This document shows positions 24,653 through 38,202 of a stretch of 64,000 nucleotides of DNA, piece after piece. Below the pieces are notes generated by a model that did no database searches, had not been told where the DNA came from, and saw only the letters and a program-made list of their open reading frames with translations. Each line of letters opens with the position of its first letter. Position 1 is the first letter of the stretch. The stretch is from Bostrychus sinensis (Eukaryota; Chordata; Actinopteri; Gobiiformes; Eleotridae): NCBI GenBank assembly GCA_020698575.1, contig CM036244.1, forward strand, positions 27,874,034-27,938,033, in the 5' to 3' direction. Made by a program: the position numbers and the translations under genes.

Positions 24653-25168
24653 ATTTCAAATGAGTGCTGTCAAGAAGGTTGTGTAAAAATGTCTACTACA
24701 ATCAAGTCACAAATTTTCAGTCCAAAAATATGAACAAAATACATTTTACGTCATTTTAGTGAGGAAATGTGGGGATCAACTTATAAAACCATAATAGATA
24801 AGATAGTTCTACAGCAAAAATTACCCCATACGTATTATAAATAAGACTGGGTGCTATGATCATTCTAATCAATTATTTTTAAATTGGTTTATTATAAAAT
24901 TGTTCAAATAATGTTCAAAGCAAAAGCTAAATAACTTCCAGATTGTGTCCAGATTTTTTTTTTTTTTTTTAGCTTCTCGGAGCAAATATGAGCAGTAATA
25001 TGTAGTAAATGATTATCTTTAGGCTGTAAGTCAGTTGTCTTTCGGTTTTAAGACAATTTTTCTGCAGAAATTACTTTTGTTTTTTTAGAAATGTAGTGGA
25101 GTAAAAAATATTATACTTATCTTTTAGATGTAGTGGAGTAAAAGTAGTGAGTTACCCCTAAAAATACA

Positions 25169-26673
25169 CTGCGGTCAAGCCAGCCGGCGTTTGTTTTTCC
25201 GTGGTCAAATGAGCCGCTCCTAAATTTTGAGTGCGCTAATATAGCATTCTTTACCGCAGTTGTCGTGCCGCTGCCAGGGGAGCGACACACACGAGAGTAA
25301 CCACAGAGAGTTTAGAAGCACATTTACACAACCTTTTCACTAATTTAAGAATATATGCATTTATTATGAAAAGGATATTTTGTATGAATTATTACCTAAC
25401 TAAATCTGGTGAGTGTATAAGGTGGAATTATGTCGCATCTATTTCTCTATAAGCCAAAGAAATGACTGACTGTGCTATGTACTTCTACCACCATTACCTC
25501 TGGTACTGCTTTCACACCATGAAATACTTTTTTCATGAAGTTAGTAATGACTAAAATTAAACTCATCATGTACTGTATCATACTGTATTTGAGATTGAAT
25601 ATATATATATATATAAAAATTAAAAAGTACACAATGAAACCTGCGTAAACCACTGAGAGCATGAAGTACTTTTACTGTGTACTTTTTGTGTAATTGTACT
25701 TCAAAGTACAGAGTAATGCATACAAATAGACAAAATATTATGATTTTGAAGTTGAATAAAAAAACTTATTTCAAAAAAGTACACAGTGAAATCCACATAT
25801 ACCTGTTAAGTACATCCAGGACTACTACCACTGAGAGCATGAAGTACTTTTACTGTGTACTTTTTGTGTAATTGTACTTCAAAGTACCTAGTAATGCGTA
25901 CAAATAAATAAAATATGCAAATTTTGAAGTTGAATAAAAAACTTATTTCAAAAAAGTACACAGTAAAGTTACTTCATGCTCTCCGTGGTAGTAGTACTGG
26001 ATGTACTTAATACGTATACGTAAGTGAGTTTCATTGCGTATTTTTTTTAAATAAGTTTTTTATTCCACTTCAAAATCAAAATATTGAGTCTATTTGTATG
26101 CATTACTCTGTACTTTGAAGTACAATTACACAAAAAGTACACAGTAAAAGTACTTCATGCTCTCAGTGGTAGTAGTCCTGGATGTACTTAACAGGTATAT
26201 GTGGATTTCACTGTGTACTTTTTAATTTTTATATATATATATTCAGTCTCAAATACAGTATGATACAGTACATAATGAGTTTAATTTTAGTCATTACTAA
26301 CTTCATGAAAAAAGTATTTCATGGTGTGAAAGCAGTACCAGAGGTAATGGTGGTAGAAGTACATAGCACAGTCAGTCATTTCTTTGGCTTATAGAGAAAT
26401 AGATGCGATATAATTCCACCTTATACACTCACCAGATTTAGTTAGGTAATAATTCATACAAAATATCCTTTTCATAATAAATACATATATTGTTAAATTA
26501 GTGAAAAAGTTGTAAATGTGCTTCTAAACTCTCGCTGTGGTTACTCTCGTGTGTGTCGCTCCCCTGGCAGCGGCACGACAACTGCCGTAAAGAATGCTAT
26601 ATTAGCGCACTCAAAATTTAGGAGCGGCTCACTTGACCACGGAAAAACAAACGTCGGCTGGCTTGACCGCAGT
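25169..26673. repeat. 1.5-kb palindrome (inverted repeat) with internal tandem units
   Basis: The left end starts ACTGCGGTCAAG and the right end finishes with its reverse complement CTTGACCGCAGT. Long matched blocks follow inwards, for example the 'cgctcccctggcagcggcac' region at 26560-26577 against 25270-25290. The arms also carry near-copies of a ~178-bp unit. 'ccactgagagc' starts at 25650 and 25828 on plus, with inverted counterparts near 25978 and 26159. The arms are not perfectly identical, and the axis lies near 25.92-25.98 kb. Confidence 0.85.
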
Positions 26674-26762
26674 AAAAAACTGCTCAAGTAAAACACAGAT
26701 TCTCAAAAACTATACTTAAGTGCAGTACTCAAGTAAATTTACTTCGTTACTGTCCACCTCTG

Positions 26763-26770
26763 CCAATAAT
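26763..26770. repeat. right 8-bp target duplication of the foldback hAT
   Basis: CCAATAAT, matching 24330-24337. Confidence 0.85.
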
Positions 26771-29700
26771 CAATTTCAATAAACAGGGAGAATACTTTTC
26801 GATCGTGATAACGAAACAGACATTGCCTGCATGCACTGTGTGTCCAGTAGAGGGAGTCAGAGAGCAGTGTGCCAACCTGATCCCCATCAAACACTGTACT
26901 GTATAGACTACGCTCCATATAGGTAGCCAAATAGAGTTTCCCACATTTAACTCTCAAGTCATTCTTTTAAATTTAGACCTGACTCAATGCATCAGCCTTT
27001 GTGACCATGGCTCTTTGATATTTGCTCATGTATGACTCATCTGCATTGCTGCATAATAAATGCAAAATAACACAGAATTGCCTAACCTTAACAGCAGCTA
27101 TTTTAAAATGTAGGGCAGTGTATGTACGTAAATGATTTGATTCTTAGAAAATGTATTAACTGACAGATTTAGATTTTGGCAGCTGTGACAAAACTGACAC
27201 GTTGGAGTTGGGAGTGGAGGTGGTTTGACACTATGTCAATCCTGTCTCTGGTTCTGAGAGTTGCTCTGTTTTTATCATCTCTACATCTCCTCATAATCCC
27301 CAGTGGCCAGTACTATGGTTGCCTTGACAGTACAGACACTTCTGCCTTCTCCTTCTCTCTGACGGATAGACACAACTATTCTTCACTCGCTCTCGCTGCA
27401 CACAGAAGAAAAGGACTCACAAAGCAGATAAAATGTTTTTACAGTAATTTCTTCTCTTTTCTATTCCTTTGCTTTCTATTCCACCCATTTAATTATACCA
27501 GCTTTGTTATCTCTCTGCAGCCAAGTTACATCCACACACAGCATGATAATTTTCAGTGCTTTCTGACCATAGCTCTGCAGTGTTTGTCTTGATAAATAGC
27601 GTTCACCTTGTGGCATATAATCCGAAAAACTATATACTTGATTTTGAACATGGCTTCATCTTATCTATAGGTCATCTATTAAAATCCTGTCAGGCTGAAT
27701 GAACCTTTGCCCTTGCAAACAAAACATCCAGCACATGGCTATACTTAGTGGTAGGTCATCATTATTATATTATTATATTACTGCACATATAGCTGCTAAA
27801 ATGCTTGTGCAGTAGAAGTTGCATGTGATCAGATAAAGTGTGTGGCATAGATACACTGATATGTATCTTTCAGATCCCACTCCAGCTAAAATTACTCCAT
27901 CCATGAAATACAGGTATCCATGGTTACACCAGGAGCCATGTTAAAGGGGTGCCTTAGTGCATCTCCATTCTCTGGCACACTCCTTTCTTCTTCATTCATC
28001 ACTTCATAGAAATCACAGTGGCTTTTGAAGGTTGTCTGACTGCAATTTAAATATCAGATTGACTCTTTTTTTATATTACCCATCACTGATTATACAATTA
28101 AAGTCAAATGAATTCTAAACATAAATTATATTTCATGTAAGTGTCTGACTGAAGGATATTGAAGTTGCCATAGCACACTGCAGGTGAAGGTATAGTATCG
28201 GAGCATCCCCAATACAACATATTCACAGTCTTCAGAACAACCTGTTACCTTGACAACGCAATTTTATCATTCAAGCCCATTGCTACCTACTCTCACAGCA
28301 GGAATCAAATGTGCCTTAAATGTATACCGCTGCAGGCTTTTACACTTCGATTCAAGGAGTAAAATGACATGGAATGAGCGGTGCGGAAAATTTGGGATTT
28401 CAACTCCATCACGGAAAATTGAAGAAGGTTTTAGTCTAACAATAACCAAGGTATTTTTGATCCCGAATGCTGCAGACTTGAGATAGTGGGAGATAGGATG
28501 GTTAACTAAATGATTCAAATATCATTGGAGGGATATTTCAGTCAGTGCCATGAGCAGCAGCAGTTAGTTCATAAATTCACAGTGACCTAAGTGTGGTTAC
28601 TATTTCCATTCACTCATTTTCAGATTCTAATTGTCATGCCATTGTTTGTTACTGAGTCATTCTCGTCATGGTTATGCACAAGCTCCAAGAGTCATCTGTT
28701 TGTCAGTCACCAAAACATTAATTATTTTCAAAGTTATTCGAGCTAAATTCTCAGTATATTTCTTGGACAAATATCAAGAGTTACTTGAGTTAATGTTCTG
28801 TATTGTATTGTGGAAAGTAAGTGTTGAAGAAAAGTCAATATGTTTATTAAAGTATTACATATGATGATATGTATTTTCCTACCAGCTCCAGCAGTATCAT
28901 GACATACTGCAGTAGCTCTAGTCTATAACATTGTTGTTTAATGGTGCAGTAAGTTTCTGTAATCGTCCGGTGGTAAAATTCCTGACTGTTATTCTACCTC
29001 TATTAAATATGTGCCCTTTCAGAAGTGTGTAATATGTACCTATGCAATACAATAATGGACTAAATGCATGTGTTTTGAATATTTTAGGTAATTTGTTCTA
29101 TAGCTGTAACAAACATTATAGCTTTGTAAATATGAAATTGTAAATATTATTAGTTATTATGCTCTATATTGTTTAAAGATGCAGTGTGTAGTTTGTGAAG
29201 GCATCTGGTGGTAAAATTGTGGAATGCAAGTCTATACCCTTTTTTCTTATATACGGGTGCCTTGCAGTGGCATATAATTTTGTATGAACAAATCCATGAC
29301 GTGATTTCACTTTAAACGTTAGATAGATACTTAACTGAACCCAAAGGAAATTTAGGTCAGAAACAGGACATAGGATAGGTCTATTTTTGTAACAAATTTA
29401 AAGTGTTATTTTATGTGATTGTACATTTTTGCATGGGCTGTTTTCTTTTATATTTTGCAGTATGCTGCACAATTTTACTAAATGTAATTTTTTTTTAACT
29501 TTTACAAATGTCTTTTAAAATGACTCCACTCCTCAGTAAAGAGATGAGACGTTTTGTTTATGTTTTGCAAATAAAACTACTGGATTATGCTATACTTTAC
29601 ATGATATGGTCACTATATTAACTTACATAATAGTCTGCTTAATTATTAGGACGGTAGAAGCCTTTGAACACCTCACGACTGTAGGCCTATGGCTGTCTGC

Positions 29701-30779
29701 CAGTGTGTAAAAGAGTGTGCATGTGTGATGTCACCTCCGCTGAGCCCAGCAGATTTGGAATGTTATTTGATGGATAATGAACAAGGTCACACTGTGTAGG
29801 AGGAAGTGCTGTGTGCTGGATGGCTCATGGACACCATTAGGCTACACTAAAGTCATGATGTTCTGACAAGTTGCAGAATATCCATAGGCTGAACTCACTA
29901 TCTGCATTAGGCCTAAAACTGTGAAGAGATTATAGAGTTGGTATTCAGTCCTATAAATCAGATCAATGTTCGATTTAGGATGGATTTGTATTTGTTAAGC
30001 TCCACTGGTGTTCTTTTCCACACACTAGTCATTATTGCCATATTACCCACCTGACATAATGGAAGTGTATGCTGACCAAAGCCCTTAGATTAAATGCAAC
30101 AAATTAATTGTGATCAAATAACAAAAAGGAATAATAAGGGTCAATGTGACTTGGACTAAAGTGAGTCACTCAAACACAAGGAATTCTTTACTGCTTCATA
30201 AGTTCCACTCATTTAGCTGCAGAGTTTCACTGGAGACTCTGACCAGTGTAATTTAAATGTTACCCCAACAACTGGAAAATAACAGAGGATGATGCTTTAT
30301 TGTGGAATCTTTTAGTCCCCCAATCACACACAGGTGTTTCCAATTAGAACCAGAGGTTCTTGGACTTTGTAAGTCCAAACTTTGGCAGTCTCCCATAAAA
30401 ATAAAAAAAAAGGCTAACTAGCGTTAGCATGGATGACTCACTGTGAAGCAATAGCATCACTTATTCAATGTCCCTGCCTGCAAAATGACAAACTCAGCCA
30501 GGAAGCAGTTGTGTTTCTAATAATTGTCATATGTATTGCCAGGCTTCAGTTCTGTTCAGCTGTTGCACAAAGACGGTTAAGATTTGTTTTTTGGCCAGCA
30601 TAGATAGAGAAATGGCAGCCTATTAGCAAATAAGCTAACAGCGCTATTTAAGCTATCAGCATTTAAGCTAACCGTAAAGTATTAAAGGACATTAGATTTT
30701 TACCAGCAAAGAATGTGTTGCCCTTGAGGTATGACATTTTTATACAATATTTTTGAATACTTTATATCTTGTGATATAC
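26771..30779. other. gene-free stretch with two related repeat fragments
   Basis: No gene is supported; the 138-aa open frame at 27176-27592 shows no domain or splice support. Two short segments, about 28940-28985 and 29175-29225, share a 'gtgcagt..gt.....gtgg.....ggtggtaaaatt' pattern and look like fragments of one dispersed fish repeat. Confidence 0.45.
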
Positions 30780-31074
30780 ACAGGTGCACATTAATAAATT
30801 AGAATATCTGAAAAAGGTCAATTTAATTCAATTATTGAAAAGCATGTGTATTAGAGAGTTTCAGAAGACATTTATTTTAATTGTGATGTTTATGGCGGAG
30901 TTAATAAATAACATAAAATAAGAACATTACATAGTCATCACAATTAAAATAAATAAATGCATAAATGATTAATCTACTTCACTATGTGTGTGGGCTGCTG
31001 GACTATAATGTTATTATTATATTATTATGATTATTTTACATTTTCTCGATATTCTAATTTATTGACATGTGCCT
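30780..31074. mobile_element. palindromic MITE, TIR about 27 bp
   Basis: The left terminus at 30782-30808 and the right terminus at 31048-31074 are inverted copies with about 22 of 27 positions matching. They share the block AATAAATTAGAATATC. Inside, 'ttttaattgtgatg' near 30873 pairs with 'catcacaattaaaa' near 30936, so the whole element can fold. No coding capacity. A second family member is at about 46.05-46.40 kb. Confidence 0.7.
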
Positions 31075-34000
31075 AATTTTGTGCAGATGGCCTAAAATTA
31101 AACTTGAAATGCTAATTTAAATTCTTACTGTGGCACTTGGTTAATGTTAGTAACACCTATGCTTCTTTCTGATAGAAGTCAAAATGTGCGGTGTGACTAA
31201 TACAAGGCTTATTCGCTGCAGCCTGAGGTGAACCGAGCAGATGTTTAATCAGACTGAATGAATGAAAACACCTGTTTGGAGGGCCTTCAAAATCCAGTAA
31301 TCTTTTCATTTATTTTTCCATCTTCACACGTTCGCTCCTATTTGTCGACCGCTGTGCTTGAGCTCCTGCCGTAAACAAGCCCAGTACCTTGTGTACTGGA
31401 GCAATTTGTGCTACTGTCTAATTGTTGCACCTTAACCATGAGATTTCACCATGTCAGGACATTGAGTCCATGTAAACACTGCCATTATTTGCATTTAAAA
31501 TGTGCTTTAGACACTGATCTGCTTCTAAAAAGTGCTGATTGCAATTATCTCTGCTCTCGACCTTTCACTAAGATAGAGAGACAGTGTCAATGGGGAACCA
31601 GTGGGGAACAAAAGCAACACAACACAAGTGATGTTAAAATGAACATTTATAATGACTCTTTGTTGCCGTCGCAAAAATAATCTTTAAAAAACAATTCAAT
31701 TATTAACACTGAAATGCTGACTTCACTGGTAGTCCACGAGTCATAAAACACAACTCACTGAATTTCTTTTACAAACACAGTACTACAGTTACATTAAATA
31801 GTCATTACCCTTAAATCTATTCATGAATAATGGTCAAAGAAACCCAGAAGAAAAAAGAACACAAATGACACTTGTAAAACCCTCTCATCCCCTCACCATA
31901 GAAGCTGTTGTCTTTTATCAACAGTATATCATTTAGAAAATAGACTGCTTCGGAGATGTCCCTCTGACAAGAGCAAGAAAACAGACTGGCAGCATAACAA
32001 TATGGCACATGATCTCGAACGTCGTACAATTAGGGTGATGTTTTTCAGGGGGAGTGGAACTGGGACAAACCCTTCCAGTGATCTAACATTTACTTATGAA
32101 GGCTGGCTGTCTTTTGGCTCAGTATGGAATTATTTGGCACAATCTTTGACAAGTATTTGCCATAAAAAGCTTTCACACTTTAGTTTAAAATGGCACATGA
32201 AAAGGCATTTCTTCAACTTTAAATATTCAATATTCTCAAACGACTTATAAATGCTGTCGCAGAAAGCCCTTTTTCAGTAGTTGACACTGGACTTTCACAT
32301 GTTCCCTTTGTCACAGACACAGAACCATTGTGGTTAATATCACAGAGAAAGCACCCAATCAACAAAACATCACTTTAGTTTGGATTGGAATATTTCATCT
32401 TATGCTGTCAGTCCATTTTGAAAATGAAGAAAAAAGTGTAAAAAAACACCTGAAAACAAATAGTTTACAATGATGACAGTGATTGCAAGGCATGCTTTCT
32501 TGAGTTTACACCAAAGCAAGCGCTCAACCCTGCACAATAGTCCCAGTAAACAGAGCAACAAAAGGAACAGTCTGGCAGAAGTTGACAGTAAAAGTCAAAT
32601 ATCCAACACATAAATGAGTTTCTGTGGATAGAGAAGGTCAACTAAGTTCATGGGAGGTTCAGAGGGTCAAAGACAGGAGAAAAAAAAAAAGAAAAAAGAG
32701 AGATGGCCTCATGTCTGGTTGGCAAGAATCCTGTTTTTTTTTATTTTTTTTCCCCCCTCAGACGAAAGGGCTCAGGAGAACCTTAATCCGTTTAAAGGGT
32801 GGACACAGCGGTGAGGAAACAAACAGCGATGTCATGTAGGCTGAAAAAGTGACACTTGAGGTTAAGGAGCAAGCAGCCTTAGCCAGTTTGTAGATAAAAA
32901 CCAGTCGTAGCCTTTGCGTGACAGGGCTCTGTGGGCCACGTGAACGTCCAGAATACATTTCAAAACAAACTTGGAATGATATTGTAATTTTTTGGGCATT
33001 CAGATGCAACAACAGGGGCTTGCACACTTAAGCATCAAACAGAAATCTTTTCTCATAATGTGGCAGATATTTCATTTTGCTGGTGCCGATTTTGTTTCGC
33101 ATTATTGTATAGCGAAACATTCAAATAGTTCATGTTATTCAGCCCAGTCCCAATTTGGTGAAGAAAGTCATTCTCTAAACTGTATTAGAAATCATAGCGG
33201 GCTGTGAAAGGACACTAAAATCTTCCTTATTGAATTAACACAAAGCACAGTTGAAGGGAATGTGAAGGAGAAGCGTTGAAGCGAGGGGAACAGGTGCTAC
33301 TCTTTCAGTGGACGTCTGAGACTCCAGCCCTTTCCGTCATTCATGAGACCCGGCACAATCAGGGAATAAGTCGAGAACAGAACATCAGAGCAAAAAAGCA
33401 AATCAAGAATCATAAAAAACAACTGTTGAAAGCCAACATGGTTTGCTTCAGTTCACACCCAACGTGACCCACTGATCAGTAAAGTGCATTTATGCAACAC
33501 CAAACAAACAAGATAATGTTGACAGCGAATCGGAAGTTGTGTTGATAAAACATCTGGTTCATGACTGTGGCCGAGAGAGGCCTATACCTGACTATAGCTG
33601 AAATCTGTTATTGACATAGATATTAACTCTACATGTAGTTGACATTCCTGCCCTGAATTTACATTAAATACCAATAACATTCGACAGAAATCATAAGAAA
33701 AGAGTAGATGGGTACATTCATATATTAGATCTGGGCTTTTTGAGCTGTGAGAGAAAAGAAAAGTGGGACAGGTTATGTGAGGTTCAACCTGTTACTTAAA
33801 CAAAAAAACATGTGTGATAAATATCCATAAAAGGAGCCAATGCACTGAGTAACATTTTCACGTTTGCTTGTTTCACATTTGTAACACTCCTCACTGCACC
33901 TAGAAATCTAAATATCTTCTCTGATGACATGTCGAGATATGACGAGATGATGAGAAATTGATCTGATATATATTTATATATATACTATATAAATGTGTGT

Positions 34001-37000
34001 CTTTTTTCGGGCCAACATGACAATAAATGAGCTCCCTCCCAACTCACAACGTTAACAAAACTTCTTTTAAAAAACATGAGGCGAGAAAACTTAAGTGCTT
34101 TACATCTGACTGCATGCAGCGTTATGTCTTTGAATGTTTTTTTCACGAGACAACGGCTCGCAAAAATATTTGTTACATTTTTTTTTCTTTTTTCCTCCAT
34201 AATTCACTTGTTGATACCATGCAATAGAAGACGTGCAAAAAGATAACACCTAACTCCACAAACACATTTTGATTGTTAATGGCTATGTTATGAATGCTTA
34301 TAACATGTAATGCTTAGTCCATGCTGGCCTATAGAGAGACATTTGTGAGAAAACAGCAGTACTTAAGCCACAGGTCAAACGAACACACAAGGGATGCATG
34401 GAGTGTAAAACAACATGGATCCATAAAAATCACAATCGTTAACTCTTACTCTATGTACCTATGAGATAAACGATGCACAAGAAGGTCTTTGTCCTTTGTT
34501 TTTTAAGTGATTATCTTTTCTTAACTTAAAAGACAGTGTTTGATTGGCACTTGATCAGCACTTCTAAACAAGTTATTGATATCTAACATCTGATCGCACA
34601 TCTACAATTTCAGAAGCTGCGGAGGTCTAGTTTGGCACAGGTTGTACTATGGAGTCTATTATTACTTTTACTATCTTACCAATACTGTATAGCATTCTAT
34701 ACACCTCGTTTTATGCTCCAGCCTCGAGAGCATGTTTCTAATCAACAGACCAGACATCTTTTCAACTAAAATATTTTGTATAGTTTACTTATCAAATAGC
34801 AGCATTTTCATAACTTACAAAAAGTACATGTAAACCTATTCATTCAAAATCTTAGTAATTTCAAAGGTTTCATACAACAGACATAAAACACAAAACAGGA
34901 CGACATGCTACTATATTGCTTCCAATATTCTTTACATTTTCTTACTGTCAAACTAAATCATCAATGACAGGAATATGGACACCACCAGCTTGATGATGAG
35001 TCATCATAATGCACAAACAAATTCAGCGAAGCTAATCTTAATCAGGCTTTAGTTGACACTCTCATCATCCACACAAAGATAACATAGTTCACATTGTATC
35101 GACAACGCTGGACTGCATTTGGACTACAAACTAGAATAGCTACAATAAAGTACATATAGATCATATGACATGACATATTGTATTCCACAGAAATGAAGTC
35201 TAGTCATTTTCAGATAAGAGGATATGCATAAAGGATGTCATTGTTTCGGCTTGAGGTCACAAACACGTTCCACTTTGCTCTCTGAATGCATCCTGTCCAT
35301 ACTATGCTTTGTTTATGTTTTGATTCAACCATTCTTTAGGAAAATAGGATCCACTTCCCTAAAAAGGCCATTATGACGTCTTTCTGAATCCTTTATTTCT
35401 GGAGGGAATTTGATACTAACAAACGTTGCTGGTTGGTCATGTGCGCGTCACAGTATCGGAGGCAGGTGTTTTATTTTGAAAAAAAAATCCTTCTGTGCAT
35501 TTTAGCCTCGTGAACTCTACGGCCCGGGCCAAACATTATCGTAACCCTTTTGACCTATAGTGCATAACTCCTGCTCCCGGCAGCACGCCATTGACACACA
35601 CCGGCCATGAGAAGACGAGACAGGAGGAAGGAGAAAGAGGGGGAGAGCACAGTGTAAGGACGCAGAGAGCACAGACGGACACATGCAGGGGAATACCATG
35701 TTGAGAGAAAGAGGAAAGATAATGAGGGGCGAGGAGAAAGAGTATTTGGCACAATGTATTGATCAGAGAGCGTTGAGAAGGAGAGCTCCCTGTAGTCAAG
35801 CAGTCCAGTTGCATTGATAAACATCCCTTTGTTTTTGTGCTTGTATCTTATTATTATTAACATTATTATTATTAGACGCTAAAATCCTGGGCAGTAAAAG
35901 GTTTAATATGCTATATGATTTTACAAGTGGCCAGATTATGAATGACTGTGAAGCCTACTGCACACGTAGTGAAAGGAAAGATTTCAGTTTGGCTCACTGT
36001 TGCATTTGCCATACGTAATGTTCAGACACAAAGTTATCCAATAAACATGAATTATGACAATGACAGAGATTTCCAAAACACAGGAGCGGTTTTGGGAAAT
36101 TTTCTTGGACACTACTCAGCACCAACCCTCACAGCTGTGCAATTAGGACGCTGATCATAGAGCTAGGGTTGATGACGGACAATTGAAAAAATGCCTCTTT
36201 GTTTAAAAAACTTGGAGCCGGGAAGTGGACGGAGTAGGACAGTGTAGTAGATAAATGCAGTGGGAGTAAATTTGAAAAACGTTTGCTAATTGAAGTGCAG
36301 TGCATTGGTAAACAAAAACATCACAAGACGTCGGAGGAGTTCTTCCTTCTATGTTCTGGTAGGTCTTGTGTTTTATGTGACATAGATGTGCACATTAAAA
36401 TATAGATACTCACATCCCAGCAGGGACAGACACACTTTACATTTTTGTGTTCTTAATGTCTCACAGTGCAGTCTTTAGAGACCCAGTGTACTCCATGGAT
36501 AGCAGCACAAAAGGAAGCCAAGGTAATCTTTGAGTGCTCGAAAATGCTCTAGACAATTAGCCTCCCTGCATTTAACAAACAATTGCCTGTAGAAGACGAC
36601 ATAGCCATGACGTTTTAGCGATGTTTTATTATTACCACCTGAAGTTAGTGAGCATTAACATGTTTTCGGGACTGCCTTAACGGACTGCAGAATAGATTTG
36701 CTGCTTTTGATACAAATTGGGAAGGATGGCTCAGAGTCCAAGCCTTCTTTTCAAGTTCTCTCTCATTAGTGTACGTCTCCTGACTATTTGGTACCCTTAA
36801 TGTAAAGGCAAGAGTTTCTTTGTTCACAGATATTGGTTCAAACAGCTTTTCATATCAAAATATGTTTGTAGTGCTTTGTTTCCTTTGCGATCTTAACTGG
36901 TTAGACACTGCTTCAGGAGAAAGGTAGTTAATCTTGGGATTTACAAATACAAGACTTTAAGGCAAAACTGTTATCAGATAAAATTGAGATAAAAGCCAAT

Positions 37001-38202
37001 TCATACTAAACTAAACTTGTAGAGATGACAGTGTTATAATATTACCTAAAAGTGGATTGCCTTTCATCATAAAATGCTGAAATCAATCCTGGTCATTAAG
37101 TGAGAGGCTGGGTCAAATTCAATGGGCTACTAATGACTGGACCACACTTCTCCAAAGTAAGGAGAAGTGTGGCCAGGAAGATTCAATGGTAAAAGGGATA
37201 AAACCTAATTCTATAGCACCAAGTAAGGGTTCGACAACAACATAGTTTTCTGTTTGTAGCTGTGATTGAAAATGCGTTCATGTTCAATAGTTTGTGCGTT
37301 TGTGGGAGTGCTATCCATGTATGTTTATGTTGAGTATATTTATACATTCCTGTGTCTCCTCTATCCTCTCACATTGATTATTTAACCCCTGAACTACAAC
37401 TAGGTAGATCAGACTGGGTTTGAATTATACAATACATTTCTTTCACTGCAACACAATATTTGATCCCTGTAAATAAAAAATAGCAATAGGCTAACATTGT
37501 TTTTACATTCAGATCAACCTGCATTCACAGGTTTAAATAATCTATTTGTGTTTGAATGAGACCATGTCAATAATAAATAATGGATGAAAATAGAAAATAC
37601 CCAAATTTAGAAAAGTCAATTATGATATGATCCTGAATTGAAAACATATGGTTGGTGTAAAGAACTAATTGAACTCAGATTGCTCCCCCACAGACTGAGG
37701 TGACCTCAGGTGCTTGTTGAAAAACCTCTGTCCTGTTGACAATGCCAAATGCATTGTATACAAAGAGCAAGGTTTGAGAAACAGCTTGACTAGCTCAACT
37801 CACCGGGAGCTGAGGTTTGTAACCGAAATGAAACCCCAAGTTAACAAAACCCAACAAAACAAGGAAAATCAAAGAGCTATGAGGTTTTGGAGCAGGGTGA
37901 GACGCTGCCGCCTCACCCTTAAATCTGCAGCTTGGCAGTGGACCAGTTCAGCTTACTCTGATCTCCATCTTCAAAAAGACTCGACACAAACTTTTAAAAA
38001 ACAGCAGGACGTCAGTCCTAAAAACACATTCACATATCACACACACTTATCTTGGTTGTCTCCCCCACCTCCTCCTTAGTGATTCTCTCATTTGATACTG
38101 AAATATTGAACAGATAATTGGACGATTCTTTTTCTATTCAATGTGAACCTCTAATTTCCCCATCTCTGTCTTCATCCTTTTCTTCTTTCCTCTTATGTAG
38201 CT
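31075..38202. other. probable long nova2 3' UTR grading into intergenic DNA
   Basis: Seven kilobases of mostly unique, moderately AT-rich DNA directly downstream of the minus-strand nova2 stop. NOVA genes are known for long 3' UTRs, so much of it may be transcribed, but the end cannot be set by eye. A tight cluster of four TCAT words on the minus strand (33921-33953) matches the NOVA-binding YCAY motif. Open frames here are short and unsupported. Confidence 0.4.

Larger units (their letters stand above)
24338..26762. mobile_element. 2.4-kb foldback hAT-type element, non-autonomous
   Basis: The ends are inverted copies of a GGTGGAC-containing terminus: left begins AAGTGGTGGACAAAGTACT, and the reverse complement of the right end begins CAGAGGTGGACAGTAACG. 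They are bounded by an 8-bp direct repeat, the hAT hallmark. Sub-terminal words ('tacttgagtaaa', 'acttaagta') are repeated at both ends. The core is a ~1.5-kb palindrome at 25169-26673. No transposase is encoded; the short open frames at 25447-25662 and 26182-26394 are the same sequence read from the two arms. A retroposon is nested at 24527-24652. Confidence 0.8.

Noticed and set aside
25447..26394. Two open frames ending in the same VFHGVKAVPEVMVVEVHS text
   Set aside because: They look like a conserved protein only because they are the two arms of one palindrome. There is no transposase motif.
27176..27592. 138-aa open frame with hydrophobic segments
   Set aside because: Composition is random-like, with no domain, no splice sites that fit and no neighbouring exons.
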